NCBI RefSeq assembly: GCF_903166545.1
Contig: NZ_CAESCH010000001.1
Location: 1,802,001 to 1,866,000 of the forward strand
Direction: 5' to 3'
DNA from: Metabacillus schmidteae
Lineage (GTDB): Bacteria > Bacillota > Bacilli > Bacillales > Bacillaceae
DNA length: 64,000 nt
Part shown: in pieces, positions 1 through 8,413 of the stretch
Numbering within the stretch: the first letter of the stretch is position 1
How the letters are laid out: every line of letters starts with the position of its first letter
Notes under the pieces: generated by a model
Told to the model about the DNA's origin: nothing
Seen by the model: the letters and a program-made list of their open reading frames with translations, nothing else
Databases searched by the model: none
Made by a program: the position numbers and the translations under genes

Positions 1-1
1 G

Positions 2-775
2 TCTGAAACAATTAAAGGTGTGAATACTGTCATTGATGAAAACTATAATTTATATATAAAGGGAATCCAGGATATGAAGGATTATTCCATGATTACCCGT
101 AAAAGATTTGATGGCATTATCTTAATGAGCCAAAGCGATATTGACAATGCCTTTATCTATCATGTGATGGAAAAAGAAATACCGCTAGTGGTTTTAAATA
201 GACAAATCGAAGAGCGCTCTGTAGTAAATGTGCTATCAAATGACCAAGAAGGTGTGTATGAGGCAGTTCAGTTATTCATTAAGCATGGACATCGTCATAT
301 TGCGATCATTGAGGGTACTCCCCATTTTAAGTCTGCGCAAGAACGAAAGGAAGGCTTTTTAAAGGCATTAATGGAATGTCAGCTACCGATTCTCCCTGAG
401 TATATGGTAAAGGGTAATTATAATATGGAAAGTGGCTATGAAGGGATGAAAACATTATTAGCTCTCGACAATTGCCCTACTGCTGTTTTTTGTTCTAATG
501 ACGATATGGCAATTGGTGCGATGAAAGCGATAAATGAAGCAGGGCTTGCTATTCCAGCTGATATTTCAATTATAGGGTTTGATGATATTGGATTCTCAGA
601 GTATACCTCTCCAGCGCTTACGACGGTGAAAAGACCAATTGAGGAAATTAGTATCGCAGGGGCTGAAAAGTTGTTACAAGTATTGGATGCAGGTAACGAT
701 GAGGAAGGACCAGTTTTTCTTACAACAAATGTTGTAAGTCGGCATTCAGTTGCCGATGTAAAGTCGAATAGTTGA
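2..775 (+). CDS. exuR: LacI-family hexuronate regulator ExuR, 5' end cut off by window
   Basis: C-terminal part of a LacI/GalR-type repressor. The frame is open to the left window edge, so the N-terminal helix-turn-helix lies outside. Visible is the periplasmic-binding-like effector domain: FDGIILMSQ near its start, GHRHIAIIEG in the middle, then VFCSNDDMAIGAMKA and IIGFDDIGFSEYTSPALTTV, the usual LacI-family C-terminal blocks. The following genes are tagaturonate reductase and altronate dehydratase, the exuR-uxaB-uxaA order of B. subtilis, so it most likely represses galacturonate/glucuronate use and binds a hexuronate pathway intermediate. The family call is firm; the name rests on gene order. 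A terminator hairpin overlaps the stop codon. Confidence 0.8.
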   Translation, partial: SETIKGVNTVIDENYNLYIKGIQDMKDYSMITRKRFDGIILMSQSDIDNAFIYHVMEKEIPLVVLNRQIEERSVVNVLSNDQEGVYEAVQLFIKHGHRHIAIIEGTPHFKSAQERKEGFLKALMECQLPILPEYMVKGNYNMESGYEGMKTLLALDNCPTAVFCSNDDMAIGAMKAINEAGLAIPADISIIGFDDIGFSEYTSPALTTVKRPIEEISIAGAEKLLQVLDAGNDEEGPVFLTTNVVSRHSVADVKSNS

Positions 776-803
776 GCTTTTGTCATGGGCTCAGCTATTT
801 TTT
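769..803 (+). terminator. Intrinsic terminator between exuR and uxaB
   Basis: TAGTTGAGC pairs with GCTCAGCTA across an 11-base loop (one G-T pair) and is followed by six T. The stem begins inside the exuR stop region. The longest open frame of uxaB begins inside this hairpin, an argument against that upstream start. Read-through or an internal promoter must supply uxaB mRNA. Confidence 0.75.
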
Positions 804-850
804 CAAAAAAGAATGTTAACGTGTGCATGAATGAACCGGGAGGTACGGAG

Positions 851-2326
851 ATGGATCAGTTATCGAAAAAAATAGTAAGTGAGTATACCACATTTCCTGA
901 AAAAGTATTGCAATTCGGAACAGGTAATTTTTTACGTGGATTTACCGATTGGCAAATCCATGTCATGAATAAGAAAAACTTGTTCAATGGCCAGGTTGTT
1001 GTTGTTCAATCCACTAAAAAAGGTGCAGTTGATACCATTAATGAACAAGACGGTTTATATACATTGTATCTGCAGGGAATTAAAGAAAATAAGCCTGTAA
1101 GTGAGCATGAAATCATTGATAGTATAAGTCGGGGGATCAATATTACCAACCAATATGATGATTATTTAAAGTTAGCTGAAAATCCGGATTTGCGATTTAT
1201 TGTTTCAAATACAACAGAGGCCGGTATTCAATATCGTGAAGAAGATCTTCTAACAGATCGCCCTCAAAAAAGTTTCCCAGGTAAATTAACTGCCTTCTTA
1301 TATAAACGTTACCAAGCTTTTCAAGGGGACAAAAATAAAGGCTTTATTATCTTTCCATGTGAACTAATCGAAGATAATGGAAATGAACTGAAAAAAATTG
1401 TGTTTGCCTACGCGGACGCTTGGAACTTGGAATCCGGTTTTTCCCAATGGGTTGAAGAGGCGAATACATTTTGTAATACATTAGTCGATCGCATAGTCCC
1501 TGGATATCCAAAGGATTCAATTCAAGAAAAAACAGAGGAGCTTGGCTATATTGATCAATTAATGGTCGTAGGAGAACAATTTCATCTTTTTGTTATTGAG
1601 GGACCATCATTTATTAAAGAAGAATTTCCAGCGGAGCAGGCAGGTCTATATGTGCATGTTGTTGATGATTTAAGCTCTTACAGACTAAAAAAAGTGCGCA
1701 TCTTAAACGGTGCCCATACTGCAATGACACCTGTTGCTTATTTATGTGGTGTTAATACTGTTTGTGAAGCAGTGACAAGTGATCTAACAAAGCAATTTGT
1801 TGAAAAAGTGATCTATGAAGAAATTATCCCAACCTTACCTTTTTCAGATGAAGATTTGTCCCAATTTGCAGAAGATGTTCTAAATCGCTTTAAAAATCCA
1901 TTTATTCACCACTATCTATCTAGTATTTCCTTAAACTCAGTTTCTAAGTTTCAAGCACGAATTTTACCAACTTTAGTTGATTATATTGAAAGATTTGGTG
2001 AGTTACCTAAAGCAACTGTATTCTCGTTAAGTGCATTGCTGTATTTTTATAAAGGAAAGCGTGGGGATGAGTCGATTACACTTGTCGATGATGAATCTAC
2101 TTTACACTTATTTACCGAATGTTGGTCGTTATATGCAGACAACATCCAAAAACTTGCTTTAACAATTCTTTCTAATGAGAAGCTATGGGGAACGAATTTA
2201 TCAAAAATTCCTCATCTAACTGAATCAGTAGCGACTCAGTTAAAGACCATTAATCAATACGGAATGACTGAGGCATTAACACAATTCTTGCAACAAAAGG
2301 GTGAGAAAAATGAAAGCGTTTATTAA
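851..2326 (+). CDS. uxaB: Tagaturonate reductase (altronate oxidoreductase) UxaB
   Basis: NAD-dependent enzyme that reduces tagaturonate to altronate in galacturonate breakdown; cytoplasmic. Belongs to the mannitol dehydrogenase family: the nucleotide-binding segment FGTGNFLRGFTDWQ is near residue 20, ILNGAHTAMTPVAYLCG near 290, and the C-terminal helical domain contains FIHHYLSSISLNSVSKFQ. The ATG at 851 follows GGGAGG by seven bases and gives 491 aa, close to the roughly 480 aa of the B. subtilis enzyme; an open frame from 785 would start inside the preceding terminator. The 3' end overlaps uxaA by 17 bases, which suggests coupled translation. Confidence 0.92.
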   Translation: MDQLSKKIVSEYTTFPEKVLQFGTGNFLRGFTDWQIHVMNKKNLFNGQVVVVQSTKKGAVDTINEQDGLYTLYLQGIKENKPVSEHEIIDSISRGINITNQYDDYLKLAENPDLRFIVSNTTEAGIQYREEDLLTDRPQKSFPGKLTAFLYKRYQAFQGDKNKGFIIFPCELIEDNGNELKKIVFAYADAWNLESGFSQWVEEANTFCNTLVDRIVPGYPKDSIQEKTEELGYIDQLMVVGEQFHLFVIEGPSFIKEEFPAEQAGLYVHVVDDLSSYRLKKVRILNGAHTAMTPVAYLCGVNTVCEAVTSDLTKQFVEKVIYEEIIPTLPFSDEDLSQFAEDVLNRFKNPFIHHYLSSISLNSVSKFQARILPTLVDYIERFGELPKATVFSLSALLYFYKGKRGDESITLVDDESTLHLFTECWSLYADNIQKLALTILSNEKLWGTNLSKIPHLTESVATQLKTINQYGMTEALTQFLQQKGEKNESVY

Positions 2327-3800
2327 GATAAAGGAAACTGATAATGTTGCAGTAGCGATTCAGAAAATTGATCAGGATCAGCTACTTGAAATAGACGGTT
2401 CCACGATCCAATTAAAAGAGACTGTTAATAAAGGACATAAATTCGCATTAAAGCCAATCCTTAAAGGGGAAAATGTCGTCAAGTACGGTTTTCCTATTGG
2501 GCATGCTACACAATCTATTGAAGCAGGAGAATGGGTGCATACTCATAATACAAAAACAAATTTATCAGGTGTAGAAGAATATGAGTATGCTCCAAAGTTT
2601 CAAGCGGAACAAATTTCAAAAAATAATGCTACTTTTAAAGGATTTAGAAGGAAGGATGGAAGGGTTGGGATCCGTAATGAGCTTTGGATAGTTCCAACGG
2701 TAGGATGTGTAAATGGAATTGCTGATCAAATGATACGGGTATTTCAGGAAAAAGTCGGAAATATTACTCCATTTGAACATATTCAAGTGCTAAAGCATAA
2801 TTACGGATGTTCTCAGCTTGGAGATGATCATGTTAATACAAGGACAATTTTAGGTAATGCTGTTAAGCATCCAAATGCAGGTGGGGTATTAGTATTAGGG
2901 TTAGGCTGTGAAAACAACGAGATTAAGGAATTTAAAGAATCATTGGGGGATTTTGACTCTAATCGAGTAAAATTTCTAAGTTCGCAGGATGTCTTAGATG
3001 AGGTAGAAGAAGGAGTAAAGCTATTACTTGAAATTTTCGAAAATGCCAAAGACGATCAGCGTGAAGAAATTCCTCTTTCAGAATTGAAAATTGGACTAAA
3101 ATGTGGGGGCTCAGATGGCTTTTCTGGAATTACTGCAAATCCATTGTTAGGTCAGTTTTCAGATTATTTAGTTGCTCAGGGAGGAACAACAGTCTTAACT
3201 GAGGTCCCGGAAATGTTTGGAGCGGAAGAAATATTAATGGAGCGAGCGAAGGATGAAAAGGTCTTTCACCAGATCGTTGACCTTATCAATGATTTTAAAC
3301 GATACTTTGAACGTCATGATCAGCCGGTTTATGAAAATCCATCTCCAGGTAACAAAGCAGGAGGTATCACTACTCTTGAGGATAAATCTCTTGGTTGTAC
3401 ACAAAAAGCGGGTACATCACAAGTTGTCGACGTCCTAAAATATGGAGAGACTCTAAAAACGAGTGGACTAAATCTATTAAGTGCCCCGGGTAATGACTTA
3501 GTGGCTTCGTCAACTTTAGCTGCAGCTGGTTGTCAATTAGTCTTATTCACTACTGGAAGAGGAACACCTTTAGGTACATTTGTACCAACGATAAAGATCT
3601 CAACAAACACACAAATTTATGAAACTAAGCCGCACTGGATTGATTTTAATGCAGGAACACTTATCGATGGGCAATCACAGGAAAAGCTGCTTGAAGATTT
3701 TATTTCATATGTCATCAAGGTTGCGAGTGGCGAAAAAGTAAATAATGAGAAAAATCATTTTAGAGAAATTGGTATTTTTAAAACCGGTGTGACATTGTAA
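2310..3800 (+). CDS. uxaA: Altronate dehydratase UxaA
   Basis: Dehydrates D-altronate to 2-keto-3-deoxygluconate, the step after UxaB. The N-terminal 90 residues form the SAF domain; the rest is the altronate dehydratase core with HNYGCSQLGDDHVNT, LGLGCENNEIKEF, LKCGGSDGFSGITANP and TQKAGTSQVVDVL, including conserved Cys and His/Asp residues likely to hold the metal centre. ATG 2310 is preceded by AAAGGGTGAG and gives 496 aa, the usual length; a GTG nine bases upstream lies in that ribosome binding site. It is the last gene of the hexuronate operon and ends at a strong palindromic terminator. Confidence 0.93.
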   Translation: MKAFIKIKETDNVAVAIQKIDQDQLLEIDGSTIQLKETVNKGHKFALKPILKGENVVKYGFPIGHATQSIEAGEWVHTHNTKTNLSGVEEYEYAPKFQAEQISKNNATFKGFRRKDGRVGIRNELWIVPTVGCVNGIADQMIRVFQEKVGNITPFEHIQVLKHNYGCSQLGDDHVNTRTILGNAVKHPNAGGVLVLGLGCENNEIKEFKESLGDFDSNRVKFLSSQDVLDEVEEGVKLLLEIFENAKDDQREEIPLSELKIGLKCGGSDGFSGITANPLLGQFSDYLVAQGGTTVLTEVPEMFGAEEILMERAKDEKVFHQIVDLINDFKRYFERHDQPVYENPSPGNKAGGITTLEDKSLGCTQKAGTSQVVDVLKYGETLKTSGLNLLSAPGNDLVASSTLAAAGCQLVLFTTGRGTPLGTFVPTIKISTNTQIYETKPHWIDFNAGTLIDGQSQEKLLEDFISYVIKVASGEKVNNEKNHFREIGIFKTGVTL

Positions 3801-3819
3801 ATAAAAAGCTTCATTCGAA

Positions 3820-3855
3820 ACATGGGACAGTTTGAATAATCAAACTGTCCCATGT
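3820..3855. terminator. Bidirectional terminator, 16-bp perfect stem
   Basis: ACATGGGACAGTTTGA is exactly inverted after a four-base loop. It lies in the 59-base space between the convergent uxaA and J-like genes. Flanking sequence is T-rich on the plus strand and A-rich to the left, so it can serve both transcripts. Confidence 0.75.
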
Positions 3856-3859
3856 GTGT

Positions 3860-4702
3860 TTATTTTGTTAATTCTGTCATTAGTTTGAGCGCATTATCCT
3901 TCTTATCCGCATCTACTCTGATAGCCGCAATTCTTTTGTTTTCTTTTACCTCAACCCCTTTAAATAGAGATTGATTATCAATTACTACACCATAAATTTG
4001 TTCTGTTTCATCTTCTGGTGATTTTCCATAAATAAGGTGATCCTCTGATACCTGATCTTTAATAGAAGATTCAAGTGGCTGAAATAATTCAAGCTGCACG
4101 AGCTGTTCAAAATTTTCTTCACCGACAATGTATACATCTGATTGATCTTGCATAAGTGTAATCACACTCTTTTGCTGATTACCTGCATCCATTGTGTCGT
4201 TAACTTCTGTTGGTGCATAACTAGAGTTTGTTGTGACTCTCTCCCACGAAGGAAATATAGAAAGGACATTTTCTGAAACAGGAGAAACATCACTTCCAAG
4301 TGAAAAATAATCACCGTATAGCATAATGCCAAGGTCTTCAGGGGGAAGACTAGCTAACTCTTTTTTCTCTTGATAATTATTTACAAATGTTTGGATAAAT
4401 GAACCGACTAAAATAAGTAAAATGATGGCCCCGGCAATGTGTAATTTATGATAATGAAGAAAGTGTTGGAGCTTATCCTTAAATGTTTTGTCTTCTTCTT
4501 TAGTGATGGAACCGTATACATTTATTTGTTTAATAGTATTATAGGCATCCGTTATTTTGGCCATATCAAATGGTTTTTCATCATTCGGTACACCTTGGAG
4601 GGCCCGATCTCTTTTGATCCATGTCATGTATTGCTTTTCAACTTCATCCATTGTTGAGTTTTCTGGTAGTTCCAATAGTTTGTAAGCTTCTTTTACATCC
4701 AA
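3860..4702 (-). CDS. Single-pass membrane protein with degenerate J domain
   Basis: Function unknown. The first 65 residues resemble a J domain (DVKEAYKLLELPENSTMDEVEKQY ending in ITDAYNTIK), but the His-Pro-Asp triad that stimulates DnaK is absent. After a charged stretch a single membrane helix follows at about residues 92-108 (AGAIILLILVGSFIQTF), and the C-terminal 170 residues should lie outside the cell, since there is no signal peptide and one helix. The TTG at 4702 is chosen because GAGGTG sits eight bases before it; the GTG 15 bases upstream is part of that GAGGTG. 280 aa. Monocistronic, convergent with uxaA. Similar J-like membrane proteins occur in other Bacillaceae; I cannot name a role. 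Confidence 0.7.
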   Translation of the reverse strand: MDVKEAYKLLELPENSTMDEVEKQYMTWIKRDRALQGVPNDEKPFDMAKITDAYNTIKQINVYGSITKEEDKTFKDKLQHFLHYHKLHIAGAIILLILVGSFIQTFVNNYQEKKELASLPPEDLGIMLYGDYFSLGSDVSPVSENVLSIFPSWERVTTNSSYAPTEVNDTMDAGNQQKSVITLMQDQSDVYIVGEENFEQLVQLELFQPLESSIKDQVSEDHLIYGKSPEDETEQIYGVVIDNQSLFKGVEVKENKRIAAIRVDADKKDNALKLMTELTK

Positions 4703-4998
4703 TAAATTGCACCTCACTTTTCATGTTCGCTACTAGGTTGAAAGGAAATGGTAGATAAATGATCGATACTATAAAGATATCTTAAATTGGTGATTTTTGC
4801 ACTACTTATATAACAAAAAGGAAGAAAGAAAACTTTGCTTTGTACTGACACAGGGTGACCGGATATTTAACAGTGGAAAATTCAGGCCGAAAACGAAATG
4901 AGAACATCTACGACCTTTGACTGAGGAAAATATCATCCATTTACATGAAGGAGAAATTTTTCTTTTCATGTATAGTAAAAACAAGGAGGGATCATGTC

Positions 4999-5322
4999 AT
5001 GATTACCGTTGCTATAGTTTCCAATAATCCTCATATTAAAAAAAGTTTGAGTTTACTTATTAAAACTGATCCTGGTCTAACCATCATGGAAGGTCAAGAT
5101 ATCGAAATAGATAAGAAAGTAGTGATGCTTGTTGATACAGAAGTAGTAGATTTAGAGGATCACCTTGAGCAATTTTCTAAAGATGTTCCAATTATTTTAT
5201 ATAGTCATTCTAAGGAATTTTTAGATATTAATGATTTGCTGAATAGATACAAAGTCAAATTCTTTAATGTGTACACAAAACCGGAATGTATTTTACAACT
5301 TATTAAGGAAGCATATTGTTGA
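4999..5322 (+). CDS. Stand-alone receiver-like domain protein
   Basis: A 107-residue protein that looks like an isolated response-regulator receiver: beta-1 MITVAIVSNN, a helix with HIKKSLSLLIKTD, a VMLVDTEV strand whose Asp is at the phospho-acceptor place, VPIILYSHS, and a late FFNVYTKP strand where Lys-Pro is typical of receivers. No output domain follows. The acidic pocket after strand 1 is NNP rather than DD, so phosphorylation is doubtful. ATG 4999 follows AAGGAGGG by eight bases; the longer frame from 4945 has no such site. It precedes the NADP reductase by 53 bases and may share its transcript. Role unknown. Confidence 0.6.
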   Translation: MITVAIVSNNPHIKKSLSLLIKTDPGLTIMEGQDIEIDKKVVMLVDTEVVDLEDHLEQFSKDVPIILYSHSKEFLDINDLLNRYKVKFFNVYTKPECILQLIKEAYC

Positions 5323-5375
5323 TGGTTGCTATAGCAACTAAGATTTTTACCCATTAATTTAGGGAAAGGAGAAAC

Positions 5376-6362
5376 ATGATGGAACAAAAAATTACAGATA
5401 TTACAATCATTGGTGGCGGACCTACAGGATTGTTTTCAAGTTTCTACGCAGGTATGAGAAAAATGTCGGTGAAAATAATAGATAGCTTAGGACAATTAGG
5501 TGGTCAGGTTGCAGAATTATATCCTGATAAATATATTTATGATATCGGAGGCTTTCCAAAAGTTCTTGGCAAGGATTTTATTGAAAATTTAATTGAACAA
5601 GCAAATTATGCTTCACCTGACGTATGCTTAAATGAAACAGTATTAACGATATCTAAAAAAGAGGATGTTTTTACACTAACAACAACGAAAGGTGAACACT
5701 ATACAAAATCAATCTTAATCACCGGAGGAATAGGTGCATTTGAGCCAAGAAAACTAAATGTAGAAAATGCAGCTACATATGAAGGCAAAAACCTACATTA
5801 CTCTGTAAAAGATCTAAATGAATTTAAAGGATCGAAAGTACTTGTCTGTGGTGGTGGAGACTCTGCTCTAGATTGGTCATTAATGTTAGATGGTTTTGCT
5901 AAGGAAGTAACATTATGTCATAGAAGAGCAGAATTTAAAGCACATGAAAGCAGTGTAGATAAATTACATGAATCGAATGTGTCTGTAAAGATTCCTTATG
6001 CTGTCAAAGAACTTATTGGAAATGGTGAAAAAATAACACAAATTGTACTTGTAAGTAAGGATGGTAACGAAGAAATAATTGAAGTCGACCATGTGATTGT
6101 CAATTATGGAAATATCACATCAATAGGGCCAATTAAAAGCTGGGGCTTAGATATGGAGAAAAATTCAATTATTGTAAATTCAAAAATGGAAACAAATATC
6201 GAAGGCATTTATGCTGCAGGGGATCTTGCGACATATGAAGGAAAGGTTAAATTGATTGCAGTAGGGCTGGGAGAAGCACCAATTGCCATTAATAATGCAA
6301 AAAAATATATTGATCCTTCATCAAGAGTTCAGCCTCTTCACAGCACAAGTGTGTTTAAATAG
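5376..6362 (+). CDS. Ferredoxin/flavodoxin--NADP(+) reductase, thioredoxin-reductase-like (YumC type)
   Basis: FAD enzyme moving electrons between NADPH and ferredoxin or flavodoxin in the cytoplasm. It has the FAD-binding [16 protein letters not shown] at residues 10-25, the [22 protein letters not shown] block typical of the bacterial YumC/YcgT type, the NADPH-binding [13 protein letters not shown] near 160, and the C-terminal FAD motif [25 protein letters not shown]. The CxxC of true thioredoxin reductases is absent, as expected. 328 aa from ATG 5376; an ATG three bases later is equally good after AAAGGAG. It is followed 12 bases later by a flavin reductase gene, so both probably form one redox operon with a terminator at 6925. 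Confidence 0.88.
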   Translation: MMEQKITDITIIGGGPTGLFSSFYAGMRKMSVKIIDSLGQLGGQVAELYPDKYIYDIGGFPKVLGKDFIENLIEQANYASPDVCLNETVLTISKKEDVFTLTTTKGEHYTKSILITGGIGAFEPRKLNVENAATYEGKNLHYSVKDLNEFKGSKVLVCGGGDSALDWSLMLDGFAKEVTLCHRRAEFKAHESSVDKLHESNVSVKIPYAVKELIGNGEKITQIVLVSKDGNEEIIEVDHVIVNYGNITSIGPIKSWGLDMEKNSIIVNSKMETNIEGIYAAGDLATYEGKVKLIAVGLGEAPIAINNAKKYIDPSSRVQPLHSTSVFK

Positions 6363-6374
6363 GAGGTAGGTAGC

Positions 6375-6914
6375 GTGAAACTTGTCGGTGTATCAGGTTC
6401 ACTAATTGGTTCAAAAACACCAAAGGCAGTTTATGAAGTTCTTATGGCAGCAAAATCTGCTGATCCCACAATCGAAATTGAGTTAGTCGATCTAAAGGAA
6501 TACGAAGTTGAATTCGTAAATGGAACACCCCTTAGTTACTATAATGACGATACAATCAAGGTTGTAAACACCATTCAAAACGCAGACTTTCTTATTTTTG
6601 GTACACCAATTTACCAAGCTTCCATTACCGGAGCATTGAAAAACTTATTTGATCACCTGCCAATTGATGCTTTTAAATCGAAAGTTACAGGAATGATTAC
6701 GACAGGTGGTACCGATAAACATTTCTTGGTCACGGAATATCATTTAAAGCCAATTTTAAGTTACTTAAAAGGTGTCGTTCCTGTAGGGAATGTATTTGTG
6801 CAAAATGATGATTTTAACGAAGAGAATGAAATCAAAAATGCCGAAGTAATCGGTCGTATTAATAAATTGGCTGAGGAAATGATTCTTTTACAAAAAGCAC
6901 TAAATGGGAAATAA
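6375..6914 (+). CDS. NADPH-dependent FMN reductase family protein
   Basis: Flavodoxin-fold flavin reductase of 179 aa. Seen: the phosphate-binding N-terminus KLVGVSGSLIGSKTPKAV, then FLIFGTPIYQASITGALKNLFDHLP, the FMN-binding and dimer-forming block of the SsuE/azoreductase-like family, and GMITTGGTDKHFL. It likely reduces free FMN or a quinone-like substrate with NADPH. GTG start with GGAGG nine bases upstream, 12 bases after the ferredoxin-NADP reductase, so co-transcribed. No sulfonate genes are nearby, so SsuE itself is not supported. Confidence 0.8.
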   Translation: MKLVGVSGSLIGSKTPKAVYEVLMAAKSADPTIEIELVDLKEYEVEFVNGTPLSYYNDDTIKVVNTIQNADFLIFGTPIYQASITGALKNLFDHLPIDAFKSKVTGMITTGGTDKHFLVTEYHLKPILSYLKGVVPVGNVFVQNDDFNEENEIKNAEVIGRINKLAEEMILLQKALNGK

Positions 6915-6924
6915 TAACCTTAGT

Positions 6925-6958
6925 ACTTCAATCTCTTGAAATAAGAATTGAAGTTTTT
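6925..6958 (+). terminator. Terminator after the flavin reductase gene
   Basis: ACTTCAAT pairs with ATTGAAGT, followed by five T. It ends the reductase operon before the MFS gene. Confidence 0.6.
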
Positions 6959-7013
6959 CTTTTGCTTTCAATCTATTAATGGAAGGTGTAGGATAGATAG
7001 AGGAAATTGTAAG

Positions 7014-8264
7014 ATGAGAGGTGTAAGAAATTATATGCTACATAATCCAACAGGAAAAGAGCGGTTGGCATTAGCTTTTCTTTTAAGTTCACTAGGTATA
7101 TTAGGACCGCTCAATATTGATATGTATTTGCCTAGTTTTCCAGATATCGCTGGAGATTTGGGAGCTCGTGCTTCGCTTGTACAGCTTAGTTTAACAACTT
7201 GTTTAATTGGCCTTGCCATTGGTCAAGTAATTGTCGGTCCAATAAGTGATGCACAAGGTAGACGGAAACCCTTAATGGTTTCACTATCACTATTTGCACT
7301 ATCATCACTTTTTTGTGCGATTGCACCGAATATAATTGTATTGGTTATTGCCCGTTTCCTACAGGGACTTACAGCATCAGCTGGTGTTGTTCTGTCGCGT
7401 GCTGTAGTAAGAGATGTATTTAGTGGAAAAGAGTTAACAAAATTCTTTGCGTTATTAATGGTTATTAATGCGACAGCTCCGATGTTGGCTCCGATCGCTG
7501 GTGGTGCTATCTTGTTATTACCCTTTGCAAGCTGGCATACCATTTTCTATTTTTTAAGTATACTAGGCATTATTATTGTGACAATTATTTCATTAAAGTT
7601 GCCGGAAACTTTACCAATTGAGAAGCGAATGCCAAGCACAGTAGGTCATTCTGTTCGTACGATGGGAAGTTTAATTAGAGATCGTTCATTTATTGGGTAT
7701 GCCCTGACAGTCGGGTTCATACATGGTGGAAGTTTTGCCTACGTTTCAGGGACACCTTTTGTCTATCAGGGTATATATGATGTTTCTCCACAAGCATTTA
7801 GTATTTTATTTGGAATTAATGGATTAGCCATTATTTCAGGAAGCTTTATGATTGGACGTTTAGGTGGAATTTTTCATGAAAAAAGCTTGCTTCGTGTCGC
7901 TGTTATAACAGCTGTCACTGCAACGACTGTCCTTTTAATCATGACGATTATGAAAGGCCCGCTTGCAACACTTGTCATTCCGATTTTTATCTATATGACA
8001 TCAATGGGAATGATTTTGACAAGCTCCTTTACCCTTGCGATGGAAAAGCAAGGACATCGAGCGGGAAGTGCCAGTGCATTATTAGGCTTGCTGCCGCTTT
8101 TATTAGGATCTTTTGTTTCTCCACTAGTTGGCATAGACGAAACAACAGCAGTGCCGATGGGTGCTACGTTATTTCTTACTTCACTGATCGGATCGGTCGC
8201 ATTCTTTACATTAACAAAACAACGAGAAAAAGTTTTAGATCTAAACACAGAATCGGGGACATAA
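7014..8264 (+). CDS. Bcr/CflA-family multidrug efflux MFS transporter
   Basis: Twelve-helix proton antiporter of the DHA1 Bcr/CflA group. N-terminal LGILGPLNIDMYLPSFPDIA is the hallmark of helix 1 in this family, followed by the loop motif GPISDAQGRRKPL and ARFLQGLTASAGVVLSRAVVRD in helices 4-5. 416 aa from ATG 7014 (GAGG ten bases upstream); ATG 7035 is an alternative, and an open frame from 6948 starts in the preceding terminator. Substrate unknown; bicyclomycin or chloramphenicol-like drugs are typical. It stands alone between two terminators with no linked regulator. Confidence 0.85.
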   Translation: MRGVRNYMLHNPTGKERLALAFLLSSLGILGPLNIDMYLPSFPDIAGDLGARASLVQLSLTTCLIGLAIGQVIVGPISDAQGRRKPLMVSLSLFALSSLFCAIAPNIIVLVIARFLQGLTASAGVVLSRAVVRDVFSGKELTKFFALLMVINATAPMLAPIAGGAILLLPFASWHTIFYFLSILGIIIVTIISLKLPETLPIEKRMPSTVGHSVRTMGSLIRDRSFIGYALTVGFIHGGSFAYVSGTPFVYQGIYDVSPQAFSILFGINGLAIISGSFMIGRLGGIFHEKSLLRVAVITAVTATTVLLIMTIMKGPLATLVIPIFIYMTSMGMILTSSFTLAMEKQGHRAGSASALLGLLPLLLGSFVSPLVGIDETTAVPMGATLFLTSLIGSVAFFTLTKQREKVLDLNTESGT

Positions 8265-8280
8265 TGTCTCCGATTTTTTT
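8251..8280 (+). terminator. Terminator overlapping the end of the MFS gene
   Basis: AATCGGGGACAT inverted to ATGTCTCCGATT, running into seven T. The left arm includes the last codons and stop of the transporter gene. Confidence 0.8.
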
Positions 8281-8307
8281 GAAATGGGAGTATAGTTTTT
8301 TGTCGAA

Positions 8308-8379
8308 TGATAGATTTTTAAGAAAGTTGATAGATTTCTCACCAAAGTTGATAAATTACCAGAAAAAATTGATAGATTT
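8308..8379. repeat. Four short direct repeats at 20-21 base spacing
   Basis: TGATAGATTT recurs at 8308, 8328, 8349 (as TGATAAATTA) and 8370, each preceded by an A-rich stretch ending in AGT or AAT. It fills the gap between the MFS terminator and the convergent AraC-type gene. A similar 20-21 base periodic array with GATAAAT cores lies at 58341-58431. Function unknown. Confidence 0.7.
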
Positions 8380-8413
8380 TAGTGGTTGAAAGGTTAAATG
8401 CCTTTTATGAACG

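Noticed and set aside
785..850. N-terminal 22-residue extension of UxaB
   Set aside because: It starts inside the terminator hairpin and the family begins at the ATG 851, which has a good ribosome site.
4681..4697. TnrA-like TGTAAGCTTCTTTTACA
   Set aside because: Matches only 15 of 17 positions and lies inside the coding region of the J-like protein; probably chance.
4802..4984. 60-residue minus-strand open frame in the gap before the receiver gene
   Set aside because: No ribosome site, biased composition, overlaps the leader of the plus-strand gene.
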